Origin: Symbiodinium natans
Lineage: Eukaryota > Sar > Dinophyceae > Suessiales > Symbiodiniaceae
Assembly (NCBI GenBank): GCA_905221605.1
Contig: CAJNDS010002094.1
Coordinates: 64,001 to 124,000, forward strand
DNA: 60,000 nt
Direction of reading: 5' to 3'
Positions 1-10,251 of this stretch are shown here, one piece after another (the stretch's first letter is position 1; each line of letters starts with the position of its first letter). The notes below the pieces were generated by a model. That model made no database searches and was not told where the DNA came from. It worked only from the letters and a program-made list of their open reading frames with translations. The position numbers and the translations under genes were made by a program.

Positions 1-197
1 CGCTTGGTGCACGCCACAGTCTCGCGTTGCACAGAGATGATCCCCTATTGCGCGAGCCTCGGTCACACACGCCGGATCGCGGTTTCGCCGGATCGCTGTC
101 GTTGCCAGCCGTCCCCCATAACCGTCACATCCCGCTCGCCGCCGCCTTTCTCCTCCGGCAGTACCACGCCACGAGCACCGGAGGTTGAATTCGACTC

Positions 198-809
198 GTG
201 TTGCGTGTGCGGAGGCACTCAAACATACTCAAACCAAGCAGGTCTGGACATCGCGCCCTGCGGAAATTCCGCGTCACCAATTGCACCTCGGGTGCTTGGC
301 CCAATTCCGCGTGCAAGCCTCGCGCCCGGCCGACCTCTTGCGCCCCTTGTGCTGCCCCGCGTGCGAGCGTTGGATGGACGGCCCAGCACGATGCGGCGTT
401 GTGCGACGAGTGTGCGCACCAAGGTGTGCAGATGCCAGTCCGGATTTCTGGTGAAGAGACTTTGCGGGAGGCCGTGCAAGACTATGCACTGCGCACCTTC
501 ACCTCCAACGACGCGCCCGAACCACCTCCAGGCGTCGTCGGCCACGCGAGGTGCGGGGGGGATCGACTTCGTCGCTATGCAGCGCCGCGACATGCAGTGG
601 GCACCTCAGCCGATACGGCACGACGCCGGCATTGCGGCTTCGCGACCTGCCTGGGTAGGCCCTGGGAGAGGCATGCAGAGGTTGCGGCAGCCGGCTTTGG
701 TTCGCGTACGACCGAGCCACCGAGCACGGGCACCGTCGCTGCTGGTGGGAAGAAGCATACGCCGCTAGCAGGCTTGGCACGTGCCAGGGAGGCCGCGTAT
801 ATGTGTTAG
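198..809 (+). CDS. GC-rich reading frame with one B-box-like zinc motif (doubtful gene)
   Basis: This 203-codon frame lies in a GC-rich stretch open in several frames, so length alone is weak evidence. Residues 48-72 (bases about 339-413) show C-x2-C, then ASV-W, then D-AALC-x2-C (C48, C51, W60, D65, C69, C72). That resembles the CONSTANS-type B-box, usually C-x2-C-x16-C-x2-C; here the spacing is x17 and an expected middle cysteine is tryptophan. If real, it would be a zinc-binding protein-interaction domain of a regulatory protein. No second B-box or CCT domain is visible in this frame. It could be chance in GC-rich DNA or a decayed copy. Confidence 0.2.
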   Translation: MLRVRRHSNILKPSRSGHRALRKFRVTNCTSGAWPNSACKPRARPTSCAPCAAPRASVGWTAQHDAALCDECAHQGVQMPVRISGEETLREAVQDYALRTFTSNDAPEPPPGVVGHARCGGDRLRRYAAPRHAVGTSADTARRRHCGFATCLGRPWERHAEVAAAGFGSRTTEPPSTGTVAAGGKKHTPLAGLARAREAAYMC

Positions 810-1043
810 TGGGTGCATGGGCCTCTTTATGGGCATGGGTCTGTTGGGACAGATTTCATGCGTCCGGACTATATATAAAGTTGCCCCGAACTATTTATAA
901 AACTCGCCGAACTATTTAGACATCGTCCGGAACCGCTCGGAACCGTTCTGGACTGTTTGTAACCGCGCTGCGAGACACCATCGCCGACCATCGCTCAAAT
1001 CAAAGCCGCAACAATAGCCCCACAGTGGTTGTAAGTCGCCCAG

Positions 1044-1076
1044 AACCGCTCGGAACCGTTCCGGTTCCGAGCGGTT
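1044..1076. repeat. Perfect 15-bp inverted repeat (hairpin)
   Basis: Arms at 1044-1058 and 1062-1076 are exact reverse complements separated by 3 bases (TTC). The core CGGAACCG sequence also appears nearby without its partner at about 925-945. Flanking DNA (870-1180) holds several AT-rich TATATA tracts. It could form a strong hairpin and may be the end or centre of a small mobile element, but no target-site duplication was identified. Confidence 0.8.
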
Positions 1077-1220
1077 CCGGACTATCTGGAACGATTTCGA
1101 ATCATCTGCTGGAAAACTTATATATAGTTCTGAAAATTTTTATATATAGATCGAGGAATATTATATATAGCTCCTGCACCAGGCGGGATGCCCAACAGGT
1201 AAAGAGGCCCACGCACCTAC

Positions 1221-1421
1221 TAATATATGTGCGTATATGTGTGTGTAAATATATGTGCGTGTGCGTGTGCGTGTGGGTGTGTGTGTGTGTGTGTGTGTGT
1301 GTCTGTGTGTGTGTGTGTGCATGTGTGTGCCTGTGTATGAGTGTATGAGTGTATGTGTGTATGTGGGTATGTGTGCGTGTGTGTGTGTGTGTGTGTGTGC
1401 GGATGTGTGTGTGTGTGCGTA
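1221..1421. repeat. GT/TG microsatellite
   Basis: About 200 bp of imperfect (GT)n with interspersed GC and TAT steps. The long Cys/Val and His/Thr reading frames seen here on the two strands are artefacts of the repeat. The DNA on to about 2080 has no convincing gene. Confidence 0.95.
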
Positions 1422-2085
1422 AGGCGAAACCGGTTTGTCGGCCAGACGCAACACCGTCCTCGGGCACGTCTTACGTGAGCTACGGCAAAGTTTGTCCGGA
1501 ATTTTTTGTCTCATGTGCTGAGATGCACATGCGTGTGCGTGTTAACAGACACGTGTGTTCGGACGGACACCCCAACACACCACACACCACGCACCTCTGC
1601 TCGGACGCCGTGTTTGTTAAACGGCACACCTGGCCACAAAGTTGGCGTGTAAAGTTCCAACATTGCAACGGTTCAATATCCCGGCCCCCACGAAAGCATC
1701 CTGTTCTAAACCATTGGTTCTTATTGTGTCGCAAAAAGGCGCACGAGAGCGTTGCGAAAAAACCCATTTCATAAATCAACCTTTATATTCAAGATTGCTC
1801 AAGGTTGATTCGAGTGCACACAGTATAAAAATATACAGGGCAGTCGTTCATGGGGGTGGACTTTTCGCACGACGCTTGAAGACACGTTTTGACGACACGT
1901 GCTTCCTGACGCCACGAAAGCTTTTGACGCGACACAGTGACGCCACCTCCGGGCAGTTTTTGCCTTGGTGCCTATGTTGGGCGACGCCAAAAGTTGCACA
2001 CAGGCGTTGGCGGATGTTGGCGGTGACATGATCCAGTTTTTAGTGACGGAGACACACATATGTACCCGGACTGGATATTTGTGAC

Positions 2086-2571
2086 GACCTTCGACGCCGA
2101 ACAGAGCTGGCGCATCGTGTCAGTGCAGCGTGGGGCAAGTTCAATAAGCTCAGATTCATATTTGTAAACAAACACCTGTCAAGCAAAGACAGATTGAAAC
2201 TTTTCAATGCCGTGGTAACTCCCACTGTTCGGACTTTCTATCTACACTGGCACTGACGGCGCGGCAGCTGGAACAGCTTGATATGTACACCAGCGGAAAA
2301 TGTTACGAAGCATTGTTGGATGGAGTCGCGACGCGGACGAATCTTGGGAGGAGACGATGCGACGCATGAACGCCCGGGTATCGTCTGCTCTCCGGCAACA
2401 TCCCGTCCAGTGCCCACCGTGCTAACCAGCACAGGTTCGTCATGAACCTGACTGCAAAGAAATGCTTGGTCACTATGCGCTGCAACCTGCATTCCCCCAT
2501 CCCAAAACAATTTCAATAGTGAGCCGAGATGACGGCTAGGTCGCCCCGCCAAGCGATGGGATGATGAGTTG
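2086..2571 (+). pseudogene. LINE-type reverse transcriptase, C-terminal remnant (frame-broken)
   Basis: Four pieces in shifting frames together resemble the end of a non-LTR retrotransposon ORF2. Bases 2086-2253 encode a thumb-like stretch (ELAHRVSAAWGKF, then NKHLSSKDRLKLFNAVVTPT). From 2253 the next frame gives LTARQLEQLD. Bases 2291-2422 give QRKMLRSIVGW, then ESWEETMRRM. Bases 2533-2571 give GRPAKRWDDEL, typical of the LINE tail. TGA at 2254, TAA at 2423 and the frame changes show it is dead. The catalytic FADD/YADD region was not found upstream, so the copy is 5'-truncated or decayed there. These motifs are common in non-LTR elements; the clade cannot be set here. Confidence 0.75.
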
Positions 2572-2878
2572 GGCGGGGGCGCCGCTGTTCCTGGTACAGT
2601 GGCGCGGGAATCAACCTGCATGACAAATACCTCCGGACTTGGGGCGGTGAGCAGACGACGACTGCTTGCCTCCCCCGTTTCGCCTTGCCCAAGGCGTAAA
2701 ACTGGGACTTCACAGTTTTGTTGGTCGCCGTCGGGGCTTTTCTCTGCCGCGAAGACCTGCTTCGCATTGACGTGTGGACTTGGCGCTAGGGACTTGGTGG
2801 TTTCGGCACGTGGAGTGGATCTCGACACCATTATGATGCACATGAGCCACATGGCACGGCACTGGCGACGGCACGGAG

Positions 2879-4091
2879 CTAGTGGCTAGTGGTTCGCACA
2901 TGGTGGGTGCACTGGCTGGTTGCATTCGCACCTGTTGGGCTTCCTCTTCTCGGCGCTGACTCTGCCTGTCCATCGCTTCGAGCCCTTTTACATTGTGTGA
3001 TGGCAGCACTTGTGCTGCAGGGCTGGGCTTTTGACTTCGTGATCGTCTGTGGATGATTGTGGTCCGCTGGCCCTTTGTACTGAGCCGACCAGGCGGCGGT
3101 AGTGTGTTTTCTTCTCCGCCCGCCCTCGGGGCGGGCCTTGTGGGTGCATTTGACCTGGCGCTCACTGTCAATGTCTGTGCTGCCTTGTTGTTTTGGTTCC
3201 TCTCTCTCTCTCTCGCTGTTGTTGATTTGTTGGAGGGAGACTTGCCGGAAGTGTTGTGTGCGCCAAGCCTGGGTGATGCGTCTGATCATTTCGCGGATGT
3301 TGCTGACACCTGCAGTGGATTGTTGGAGTCTACTGCGGCGCTCGTGCAGCAGGACCCTGGCACGCTCGACGGTCATTCTTTGCTCTGCGCAGAACGCTAT
3401 GGAATTCACAAAGGTTTCGAATGGTTTCCACCTGTCGAAGACAATGTAGCACGGAGGTCCTGTGGAACGATGTTCAACAACCACGGCGGAGCGGGCCATT
3501 GCATTCAAAGCTGGGCAGACTGCAGTCTTGCGCACCTCCAGGCAGAGTGCTGTCCGGACCTGTTTTCATGGCAGGTCTCTACAGTTCAGCACCTGGCGGA
3601 CAGGCACTCGGAACACTCGGGAGTCAGGCAGCAAGCAGTCGACAAGCAGATCAAGCTGCTCGGCAATCAGCTTCGTAACCAAAGACCTATGCAAGCATGG
3701 AAGTCGAAGATGTGGTGGCAATGGGCCAATGCGCTCATCAAGGATGGCGCTCGAGGGCTTAGCCGGGCAAGCTCGTGGCATTCCACGAGGAAGGTTCGAG
3801 GCGGCTGCAGTTTCGAGGGAGATCATCGTTGCGGAAGGCGGTGAGCAGAAACACAGTGCAGCTCTTCCGAAAACTGCGGTTCGGAAGATTGAGGCTCGCA
3901 GTCATCGCAGGCGGTGCAAACATGGGGAACTCGAAGAGCCCAATCCCTGGCAGCTGCCAGGTCGCAGGTGTGTTCGCAAAATATCCACAAGGAAGTATGC
4001 CCGTTCCTCTGAGACCAGATGAGGGCAGAGAGCTTTGGCTCCAGTCTCTTCTGGCATTATCCGCAAAGGCCAAGAGAGTACGTGTGCGCAA
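2879..4091 (-). CDS. Spliced or partly broken minus-strand gene, unrecognised
   Basis: Three coding-like stretches follow each other on the minus strand: about 4091-3760 (contains FADNARRDWSQSSLPSS and KSCTVFLLTAFRNDDLPRN), about 3690-3570 (TKLIAEQLDLLVDCLLPDS) and about 3540-3180 (MARSAVVVEHRSTGPPCYI, then a helical run with RMTVERARVLLHERRSRL and NIREMIRRITQAW). Frame changes between them imply introns or damage. The helical part may form a coiled coil. The family is not recognised. The stretch below 3180 is low in coding texture and the true end is unknown. Confidence 0.45.
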
Positions 4092-4155
4092 CTCCGGTTG
4101 TGTAAAGCTCCGACATGAGTTTGTCTGACGAACTCAAGCGGCTGGGGTATGCTCT

Positions 4156-4240
4156 GGGGTTGGGCACTCCAGGGACACTCGGGGTTGGGCACTCCAGGAA
4201 CTATCCGGGCATGCTCTGGGGTTGGGCACTACTCCAGGGA
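4156..4240. repeat. Three-copy short tandem repeat
   Basis: The unit GGGGTTGGGCACTCCAGG appears at 4156, 4181 and 4218 (the last with a 3-base insertion, ACTACTCC). Spacers differ in length, so this is a degenerate short repeat rather than a clean minisatellite. Confidence 0.85.
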
Positions 4241-4259
4241 GACTCTGGGGTGGGATACG

Positions 4260-6580
4260 GGTGATGAGCAAGGAATAGACCGGGCGAGGAAACAGTTTAG
4301 TTCAAAACCTACCAACCCCACACCCAGGGTGGGGAACAAAAGCAAACTGTACACGATTCGGTGCTCGCATCGCTCGATGTTGCACAAACTTAGTTGTTCG
4401 CCATTCTACGCGCTGTTTGGAGTCCGCGCTGCACGGCATTTGCAGCTGCAAACAAGACGGTACTTGAGGAGATCCTTTATGCCCTGCAAAGTGCAGCAAA
4501 ATCTCCTTCCACTCCGCGTGCGCTGCTGAGGCACGGAGAGGACTCCGGCCGATTGTGACCTTGTGGCGGCCACAAGCACGCCCCCCAAATCACACACAGC
4601 CGCGGCTTTTCGTGACGTCGGGCAGGGGACTGGCAAGTCCAATATTGCGCAGTTGTGCGAATACGAGCAGCGTCGCGCCCAAAAAGGATGACCAAAAGCG
4701 TCGACCATCTGCTGGATTCTGCTGGTACAGTGGTAGAGGCAATGCAAAACGAACACCTCAATGTTGGACCTGCTTGAGTGTGGCATGCGCCCCTCCCCCT
4801 CACCCTGCCCGCTCCCACCGTCCCCTCGCAACCCTGCCCTCCCCCTTTATAATGTAGATTTTAAGGGTTCCCTGCCGCCCCAACTGCCCCCACTACTGCC
4901 TTGCCCACCTACCAGACCCCTCCCGGTCCATGAACAATATTGAACAATGTAGCAAGCATGAACCTGGGCACTGGTCGCTTCTTTGGTTCATGGCGCCGCG
5001 TGCGCCTGTGGACGCGCTGTGGTAACGTAGTACTATAGGGGCCGGCAGCATGTCCAAGACAACTATATCGATGTGTGACGTCGTGCATTTCCTTGCAAAC
5101 AATGACCAGCATGAAAAGGAATTGTGACGAGCATAAGATTAAACGAGACACATGATGTCAGTGACTTTAGCATGACGAAGATTACATAGGAAGTGAGGAA
5201 AATAGACGTCACACCGATGGAGTGTGAGAGGAGACTGAGAAGGGATGAACAGCTGTGAGCGACTCACTTCGTTCTTGTGCTCATTCTTTGCTCGTTTGTG
5301 TCTGACTCTTGCCTAGTTTGTGCTATATTTGTGAAAGATTGTTCTGTGACTTGTCTTCAAATTCATTCTACTATTCCACAACTCCGGCGTTTTTGTGGTT
5401 TATCATTTTGTGCCCGCTCGCTTTTCCAAGGATGTTCCCGTTTTTCTCACATTCTCACGTGCTGTCAGTTTCTTCTTGTGTCCTCACCTTATCTCGCTTC
5501 CTTATAACACGTTTCTCTTCTTGTTGCCTCCGGAATGGTGGGCGCTCATTTTCCCTCCACAGATTCCTCCACACAGTAAAGCTTCTTCATATAGGAAAGC
5601 CAACTATAGTTCTTCCGTAACTCCTCAATACAAAATGGATACAGAATGGTAAGTGCGAAAATTCGGAAATTACATTGGTCGGCCACATCGCTGCTTTTTT
5701 GCTCCTGCACTGAGGCCGCCGTCCTGCTATGGGCAGTCCCATCTTGCATGCATTTCAGAAACACGTTGATCGTCCGTTGATCTGCATCTCTTCACAGAAC
5801 ACTGAGAATTTCCGAAATGCGAAGTTGTGTCAGATTTTCGACGAGTATCTGCACAGCTGGAAAATCAGCGACGGATTCTGAAACAAGGGAATGCAGGAGT
5901 GTGCACCTAGGGATCTGTAGGGTCGCGCTTCTTGCGGCTAGATCTTAAATGTCAAGATATGTCAAGATCAGGCTAAGCGGGTCATAGTCGGGTCAATGGT
6001 CAGCATCATGATGGCCCTCACACGCGAGGAGGGCTTCAGTCAGCTTCTCATGAAGCTCCTGATCACGGATTTCTTTGCAGAAAATCAGAAAACTTTGAAA
6101 GAACATGACCACCGTTCATCACCACTGCTGCGCTTCCCTTGGGATCCTGTCTGGTCTCGTATCTTGGCAGGTAGAGCTGGTTGGCACAGGCACGGCTGCG
6201 AGGGAAGCGTCCTGAACAGCGCTCTCTCTTGCCTTTCGTCTGACAAGTTGATTGCCACCAGCTTGCAAAGCCTGCTCCCGGGGATGCGGTCAGCTTCAAA
6301 CTCGCAAGGCCTGGCAGTTCAGAGTTCAAGCAGTTCAAGCATTGCTGGGTTTTGAAGACAGCTAGGCAGGACCTCCTGGCGGCAAGCGTGGGCACGAAGT
6401 GGCGAAATCGAGGAAACGGGCCCGCAGCGCCTTCGCACATCAATACTTGAGGAGAAAAACCAACTTCAACAAAAACCTACCCACGCACATGCCCGCAGAT
6501 ATTTTCGTTTAGCGAGTGTCGTATTCCAAACCCAGATGACGCTACACTCCATACTCCATGGAAATCTTCAGCTGCCAAGT
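4260..6580. other. Intergenic stretch, no supported gene
   Basis: Only short open frames without protein texture are seen on both strands. A T-rich part (about 5260-5560) and an AT-rich part (5580-5850) stand out in base composition. No RNA gene or repeat was recognised. The last part lies downstream of the ABC transporter gene and may include its 3' UTR. Confidence 0.5.
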
Positions 6581-6591
6581 AGTCCGCACAT

Positions 6592-8979
6592 TTAGTGCAA
6601 GGACTGGAGGATAGCAGTTCCATTGGCAAAATGCAGCTCGTCATCGAAAAACGAGTCGTCCAGTCTCTCAGCACCATGGTGAACCACAAGTACCAAAGAC
6701 TTAGAGCAAAATGCCTTCAATCTGCGTTTGAGGTGTCGGCTTGATACAGGATCCAACGGCGCGAAAGCTTCATCTATCAATAACAGCGGTGGGCACTCAT
6801 GTCTGAGGAAAACTTTCTGGATGAACTCAACCTTGCAACGCTCTCCTCCCGACAGCTCGCCGTACCAGTCTTCCTTGACTTCATCCAAGTACCGGGTCTC
6901 ATCTTCCAAACCCTCACTGGGCTTTGGCCCAGCTGTCAAGCCGAACTCCTCCAGTAGTTGCCACGCACGCGCTCGGGCTGCTCTTAGCTCCTCCGAATCT
7001 CCGTCTCCGGTTCCGTCCAGCCTCTCGAAGAGAAGCCAGGACATAGGAGAGGTAAACATGGGCCAGTAAAACTGCTGTGCAATCTCAACAATGTCGCTTG
7101 ACGGCATGCTCAGCACAGCGTTGGAAAGAAGCTCAGCACCGGCTGGAGTCCACGCGCCGTCTCTGCACGATGCCAGATATGCTAAAGCGGTGCTTTTGCC
7201 ACAACCGTTTGCTCCAGTCACCGCAACGACACGGCCCATCGGCAAGGTCAAGTTCGGGATGTGGATGTGGGCCTGCCCTCGTGCATACTCTAGGGATGAT
7301 ATGTGCACAATCTGGCTGCCTTGTGTAGTTGCGCACCGTGGGTGCTTTTGCGCATGGAGCGTCGACTGTTGATGAATCAGGTGGCGGACCACAGACACCT
7401 TGGTCTGCATGCTTGCAAGAGTGGCCTGCTCGCGCTGGCGTGTGAGGACGGCGTCAATTGCATTCTCTAAGACCGTGGTGTACAAGTAGATATCAGCGTT
7501 GCAGATGTAATTCGTCTCCATGAGACACGCAAGTGTACATTCGATTCCAGGCCCAAGAAGCTGTTGACGGTACATCTGGTCGGCCATGGCATGCAAGAGC
7601 TGAATGGACTTCAAGCGCATACCCCGATCTTCGATCTGAACCCCGACTTGCTGCCACTGTCTTTGAGCGAAACGGGAGGCACGTGATCTCTGAATGAGAT
7701 CTTCACTCTTCATGTCATGTAACTCAATTCGTCGCCTCTTGTTGGCAAGCTCAAGCAACTGGCGATGTAGCATTTCCACCTCGGCCGTCAAGTGGGCTGT
7801 GACCCAGGCTTTGCAGGTGTCCATCAGCATGCTTGTGGGCACAACCGCAATCATCAGCCAAGGCTTGGCTCTCACAACACCTGGTACGAGCATCAACTTC
7901 GGTAGTGAGGCAAGCTTGGTGGAGATGATCCCGAAACTCATCTCAACTGCCCCATTGATGGCATCTGCATACTGCTCCACAGTGAAGTTGGAGCTGGCAG
8001 CTGATTTCAGCATTGTGCCCGCGCGACCCTCTTGGGGGAAGAAGCTATGAAGGCGCAGCATACGCTCTGTCCAGTGCCGGAAGCGCCCGAAAGCGTGGGA
8101 TTGGATGCCCGTCATGACCGTTCTCTGAAGGAGATATGGCAGACACATAAACAAGACCCAGCGTCTCGCACGCAACACGTAGCCCTGGGCTGAAAGTGAG
8201 GCTCCTGGTCCAACTGTGAGCAACGCGTTTTGCCGGTCCTGAACAGACCTCAAAAAGGCAATGCTTTGATACCCTAAGGAAATCTGTATGTTCGCTGTGA
8301 CGATGAGCATTTCGACGGCAGAGCTGTGAAAATGTTCGTCCCCAGCAAAATTGGACACAGTGACATGCACCGTGGCAATTTCTTCAATGGGCAGGAATTG
8401 ATTCAATATAGGCGTAAGCATCGGGGCAACAGCCAGCCCAACCGTGCCGACAGCAAATGCGACAGCCAGATACAGCCTCCCGGAAAGACCTGAGAGGCAG
8501 CTAGATATCAATATGCCTAATACGCCTACTACGCCTATACGTATAGACAGCAGCCAGTACCCGGCATCGATGATGCAGTAGGTGACACCCAAACTCAGCA
8601 CTGTAAACACCGTAGATTGCAATGGTGTCCTCCATTTCAGTACAGCCACATATGAAGCCACTTGGCTAGCAAGTAGCATTCCGTAGCTGGAGATGCGCCG
8701 GCCCAGTATAAGGTGCTTGTTCAGAAGCGCAACCATGCCAATCATCGAGCCGGTGAGAACTCGCTGTTGAAAGCTCTCTTCAAGATGAGCTGGCACAGAA
8801 ACTCTGGAGAACATCACCGGCAGTGCCAAGCTGACAATGCTCCGATCGTGCCAAGCGAAGAGAATGTTTCCAAGACCATAAACGGAGGCTCCAGACACGA
8901 CATCTGCCCCGGCAAATGCACAGGCCAACAACAAAACAAGCAAAGCACTGGCGAGTGCTGCTGCGCTGTCAGGGTCCAT
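6592..8979 (-). CDS. ABC transporter, membrane region fused to one ATPase domain
   Basis: This 795-residue protein is encoded in one uninterrupted frame. The first about 390 residues hold several hydrophobic stretches (about 8-25, 75-91, 100-115, 121-155, 169-195, 275-290, 365-385), as in an ABC half-transporter. The ATPase domain follows: Walker A GANGCGKST at 589-597, a Q-loop candidate near Q635-Q636, signature LSGGE at 709-713, Walker B LLLIDEA at 732-738, D-loop PLDP at 741-744 and switch histidine H767. The order TMD-NBD and the DW before LSGGE (704-705) recall the ABCD/peroxisomal-type family, but the substrate and membrane are unknown. Half-transporters normally act as dimers. A 795-residue single exon is unusual beside the short exons elsewhere here and suggests retroposition (inference). 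The start chosen is the first Met, just before a hydrophobic segment. Confidence 0.93.
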   Translation of the reverse strand: MDPDSAAALASALLVLLLACAFAGADVVSGASVYGLGNILFAWHDRSIVSLALPVMFSRVSVPAHLEESFQQRVLTGSMIGMVALLNKHLILGRRISSYGMLLASQVASYVAVLKWRTPLQSTVFTVLSLGVTYCIIDAGYWLLSIRIGVVGVLGILISSCLSGLSGRLYLAVAFAVGTVGLAVAPMLTPILNQFLPIEEIATVHVTVSNFAGDEHFHSSAVEMLIVTANIQISLGYQSIAFLRSVQDRQNALLTVGPGASLSAQGYVLRARRWVLFMCLPYLLQRTVMTGIQSHAFGRFRHWTERMLRLHSFFPQEGRAGTMLKSAASSNFTVEQYADAINGAVEMSFGIISTKLASLPKLMLVPGVVRAKPWLMIAVVPTSMLMDTCKAWVTAHLTAEVEMLHRQLLELANKRRRIELHDMKSEDLIQRSRASRFAQRQWQQVGVQIEDRGMRLKSIQLLHAMADQMYRQQLLGPGIECTLACLMETNYICNADIYLYTTVLENAIDAVLTRQREQATLASMQTKVSVVRHLIHQQSTLHAQKHPRCATTQGSQIVHISSLEYARGQAHIHIPNLTLPMGRVVAVTGANGCGKSTALAYLASCRDGAWTPAGAELLSNAVLSMPSSDIVEIAQQFYWPMFTSPMSWLLFERLDGTGDGDSEELRAARARAWQLLEEFGLTAGPKPSEGLEDETRYLDEVKEDWYGELSGGERCKVEFIQKVFLRHECPPLLLIDEAFAPLDPVSSRHLKRRLKAFCSKSLVLVVHHGAERLDDSFFDDELHFANGTAILQSLH

Positions 8980-9000
8980 GAGCTGTCATACGAAGCTCTA

Positions 9001-9019
9001 CTCCAGCCAAAGGGTCTGC
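9001..9019 (-). other. Weak spliced-leader-like sequence upstream of the ABC gene
   Basis: Read on the minus strand, these 19 bases match the 3' 19 bases of DinoSL at about 13 positions, including an intact TTTGGCT core. The end lies 21 nt before the ABC start codon, where a retroposed trans-spliced mRNA would leave its leader. A match this weak is expected several times by chance in 60 kb on both strands, so only the position makes it notable. Confidence 0.15.
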
Positions 9020-9059
9020 CCATGTCCGGGCTTGAGGACTTCAGAGCTCACATCCATGC

Positions 9060-9560
9060 ATATCTACGCAACCATCTTTGAGTTTTCACGGACGCTAGTT
9101 TTGCCAAGTGTTTGCACTTGGGCTATCGGCTCCCGTCTAGGCTGCATGCTCGATTTAAGAGTCAAACTCGCGATCCCTTCGAGGCACGAGCGTGATTGTG
9201 GGTTTCGGGGGTCGCGATTTTCATTGATGAAGCCAAGAAGTCCAGGATTTTCTTTGCTCTGTAGTACAAGATTTATTTGTACTGGAATTCTGCTTTCGAG
9301 CACAGGCACAAACTTAGTACAGGAAGTGGCGTTTCCGTGAGCCTTGAGTTACGATTAACCATTTTGTGGCTTCTTCTTGTTTGGGGCAACCTCTGAGGAT
9401 GGGGAGGCCCTCAGAAGCGCTTCAATAAGAGGCTTTTCAAAACGGCCGTAGGTTGGGCCGGGAGAGAGTCCGAGGCAGGCCACAGAGCGCAAAAATCAGA
9501 GAAACGAATAAACACATATACAGGTATTTTGTGAAATGGCAGTGGGTCAAAATTCGGGTT
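9060..9560. other. No gene seen upstream of the ABC transporter
   Basis: This is the 5' flank of the minus-strand ABC gene. No TATA-like box or other promoter element is convincing; dinoflagellate promoters generally lack one. No repeat or RNA gene was recognised. Confidence 0.4.
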
Positions 9561-9562
9561 GT

Positions 9563-10040
9563 CGCGGGGGGTCCGCCCCCCCTCTGTTACAAGCCTTGTC
9601 GCGGGCAGCTTGTTTCATACCTTTGTCGCGCCGCTACTTTGAACCCAATTTTCTTATTTGGGTTTTGTAAGGGTTTAGGGTAAAGGGTTTAGGTTTAGGG
9701 TTGGGGTTTCGGGGATTTTACCGGAGAGCCATTAAATATAAACACTGGGCTTCTCGTTCAAGGTTGTCCTACGGATGGGCACCTGCTGGCTCGAGCAGTC
9801 GCGCGGGTTGTCGCGGGTATGTCGCGCCCTGTCGCAGGCCTTGTCGCGGACTTAGAGTGAAAGTTGCTGCAGACACGCATCAAGGTCGCATCGAGATTGG
9901 CAATGAGAAAATTCAATGGTATTGCTCTCTTGTCGGGGGGGGGGGGTTGTAGCCTTGTCGCGGGGAGGGTTGTCGCGGACACGGCACGTCTGTTACAAAC
10001 CTTTGTCGCGGAGGGACCCCCCGGTGCCTGTTACAAGCCC
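9563..10040. repeat. Degenerate GTCGCGG repeat array with telomere-like insert
   Basis: About eleven copies of TTGTCGCGG, or one- or two-base variants, occur near 9565, 9597, 9623, 9808, 9820, 9830, 9841, 9930, 9955, 9970 and 10004. Some are preceded by TGTTACAAGCC (near 9590, 9990 and 10027), so the longer unit is roughly TGTTACAARCCTTTGTCGCGG. A telomere-like tract lies at 9661-9712, and a run of 12 G at 9935-9946. No reading frame in this array looks like a protein. Confidence 0.7.
9661..9712. repeat. Interstitial telomere-like repeat (TTTAGGG type)
   Basis: Variants of GGGTTTAGGG and GGGTTTGGG stand head to tail for about 50 bp inside the GTCGCGG array. They are imperfect, so this is an old interstitial tract and not a chromosome end. 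Confidence 0.8.
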
Positions 10041-10236
10041 GGAAAAAAAACTCACAGCCAAATGTCTATAATTATTGCATAATACACGGCACCAACCCGT
10101 CGACTCCAGAATGCAACCTCGGATTTGGGGCGAACGGGTTCTTTGGGAATGTCGGGCGAGAGCGCGTGCTCGGGGGGCGGGATGCACATCCTTGTTTCGG
10201 GTGAAGCTCCATCCCCGGAATGCCAAAGTGAATGAA

Positions 10237-10251
10237 CCCCCCCCCCCCCCC
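10237..10251. repeat. Poly-C run (15 C)
   Basis: An uninterrupted run of 15 C. Its length may be unreliable in the assembly. The flanking 10060-10940 shows no supported gene; the short proline- and glycine-rich frames here come from the runs themselves. Confidence 0.85.

Noticed and set aside
4-768. 254-codon plus-strand frame and its overlapping minus-strand partners
   Set aside because: GC-rich DNA with few stops in any frame; composition explains the length and no motif is present in this frame.
1025-1514. Long frames rich in Cys/Val or His/Thr
   Set aside because: They are translations of the GT microsatellite in different frames.
1660-1690. GGTTCAATATCCCGG as a tRNA B-box
   Set aside because: No matching A-box or cloverleaf could be drawn; no tRNA was found in the window.
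3053-3844. 263-codon plus-strand frame
   Set aside because: The minus strand here has a clearly better helical protein; the plus frame is likely its shadow.
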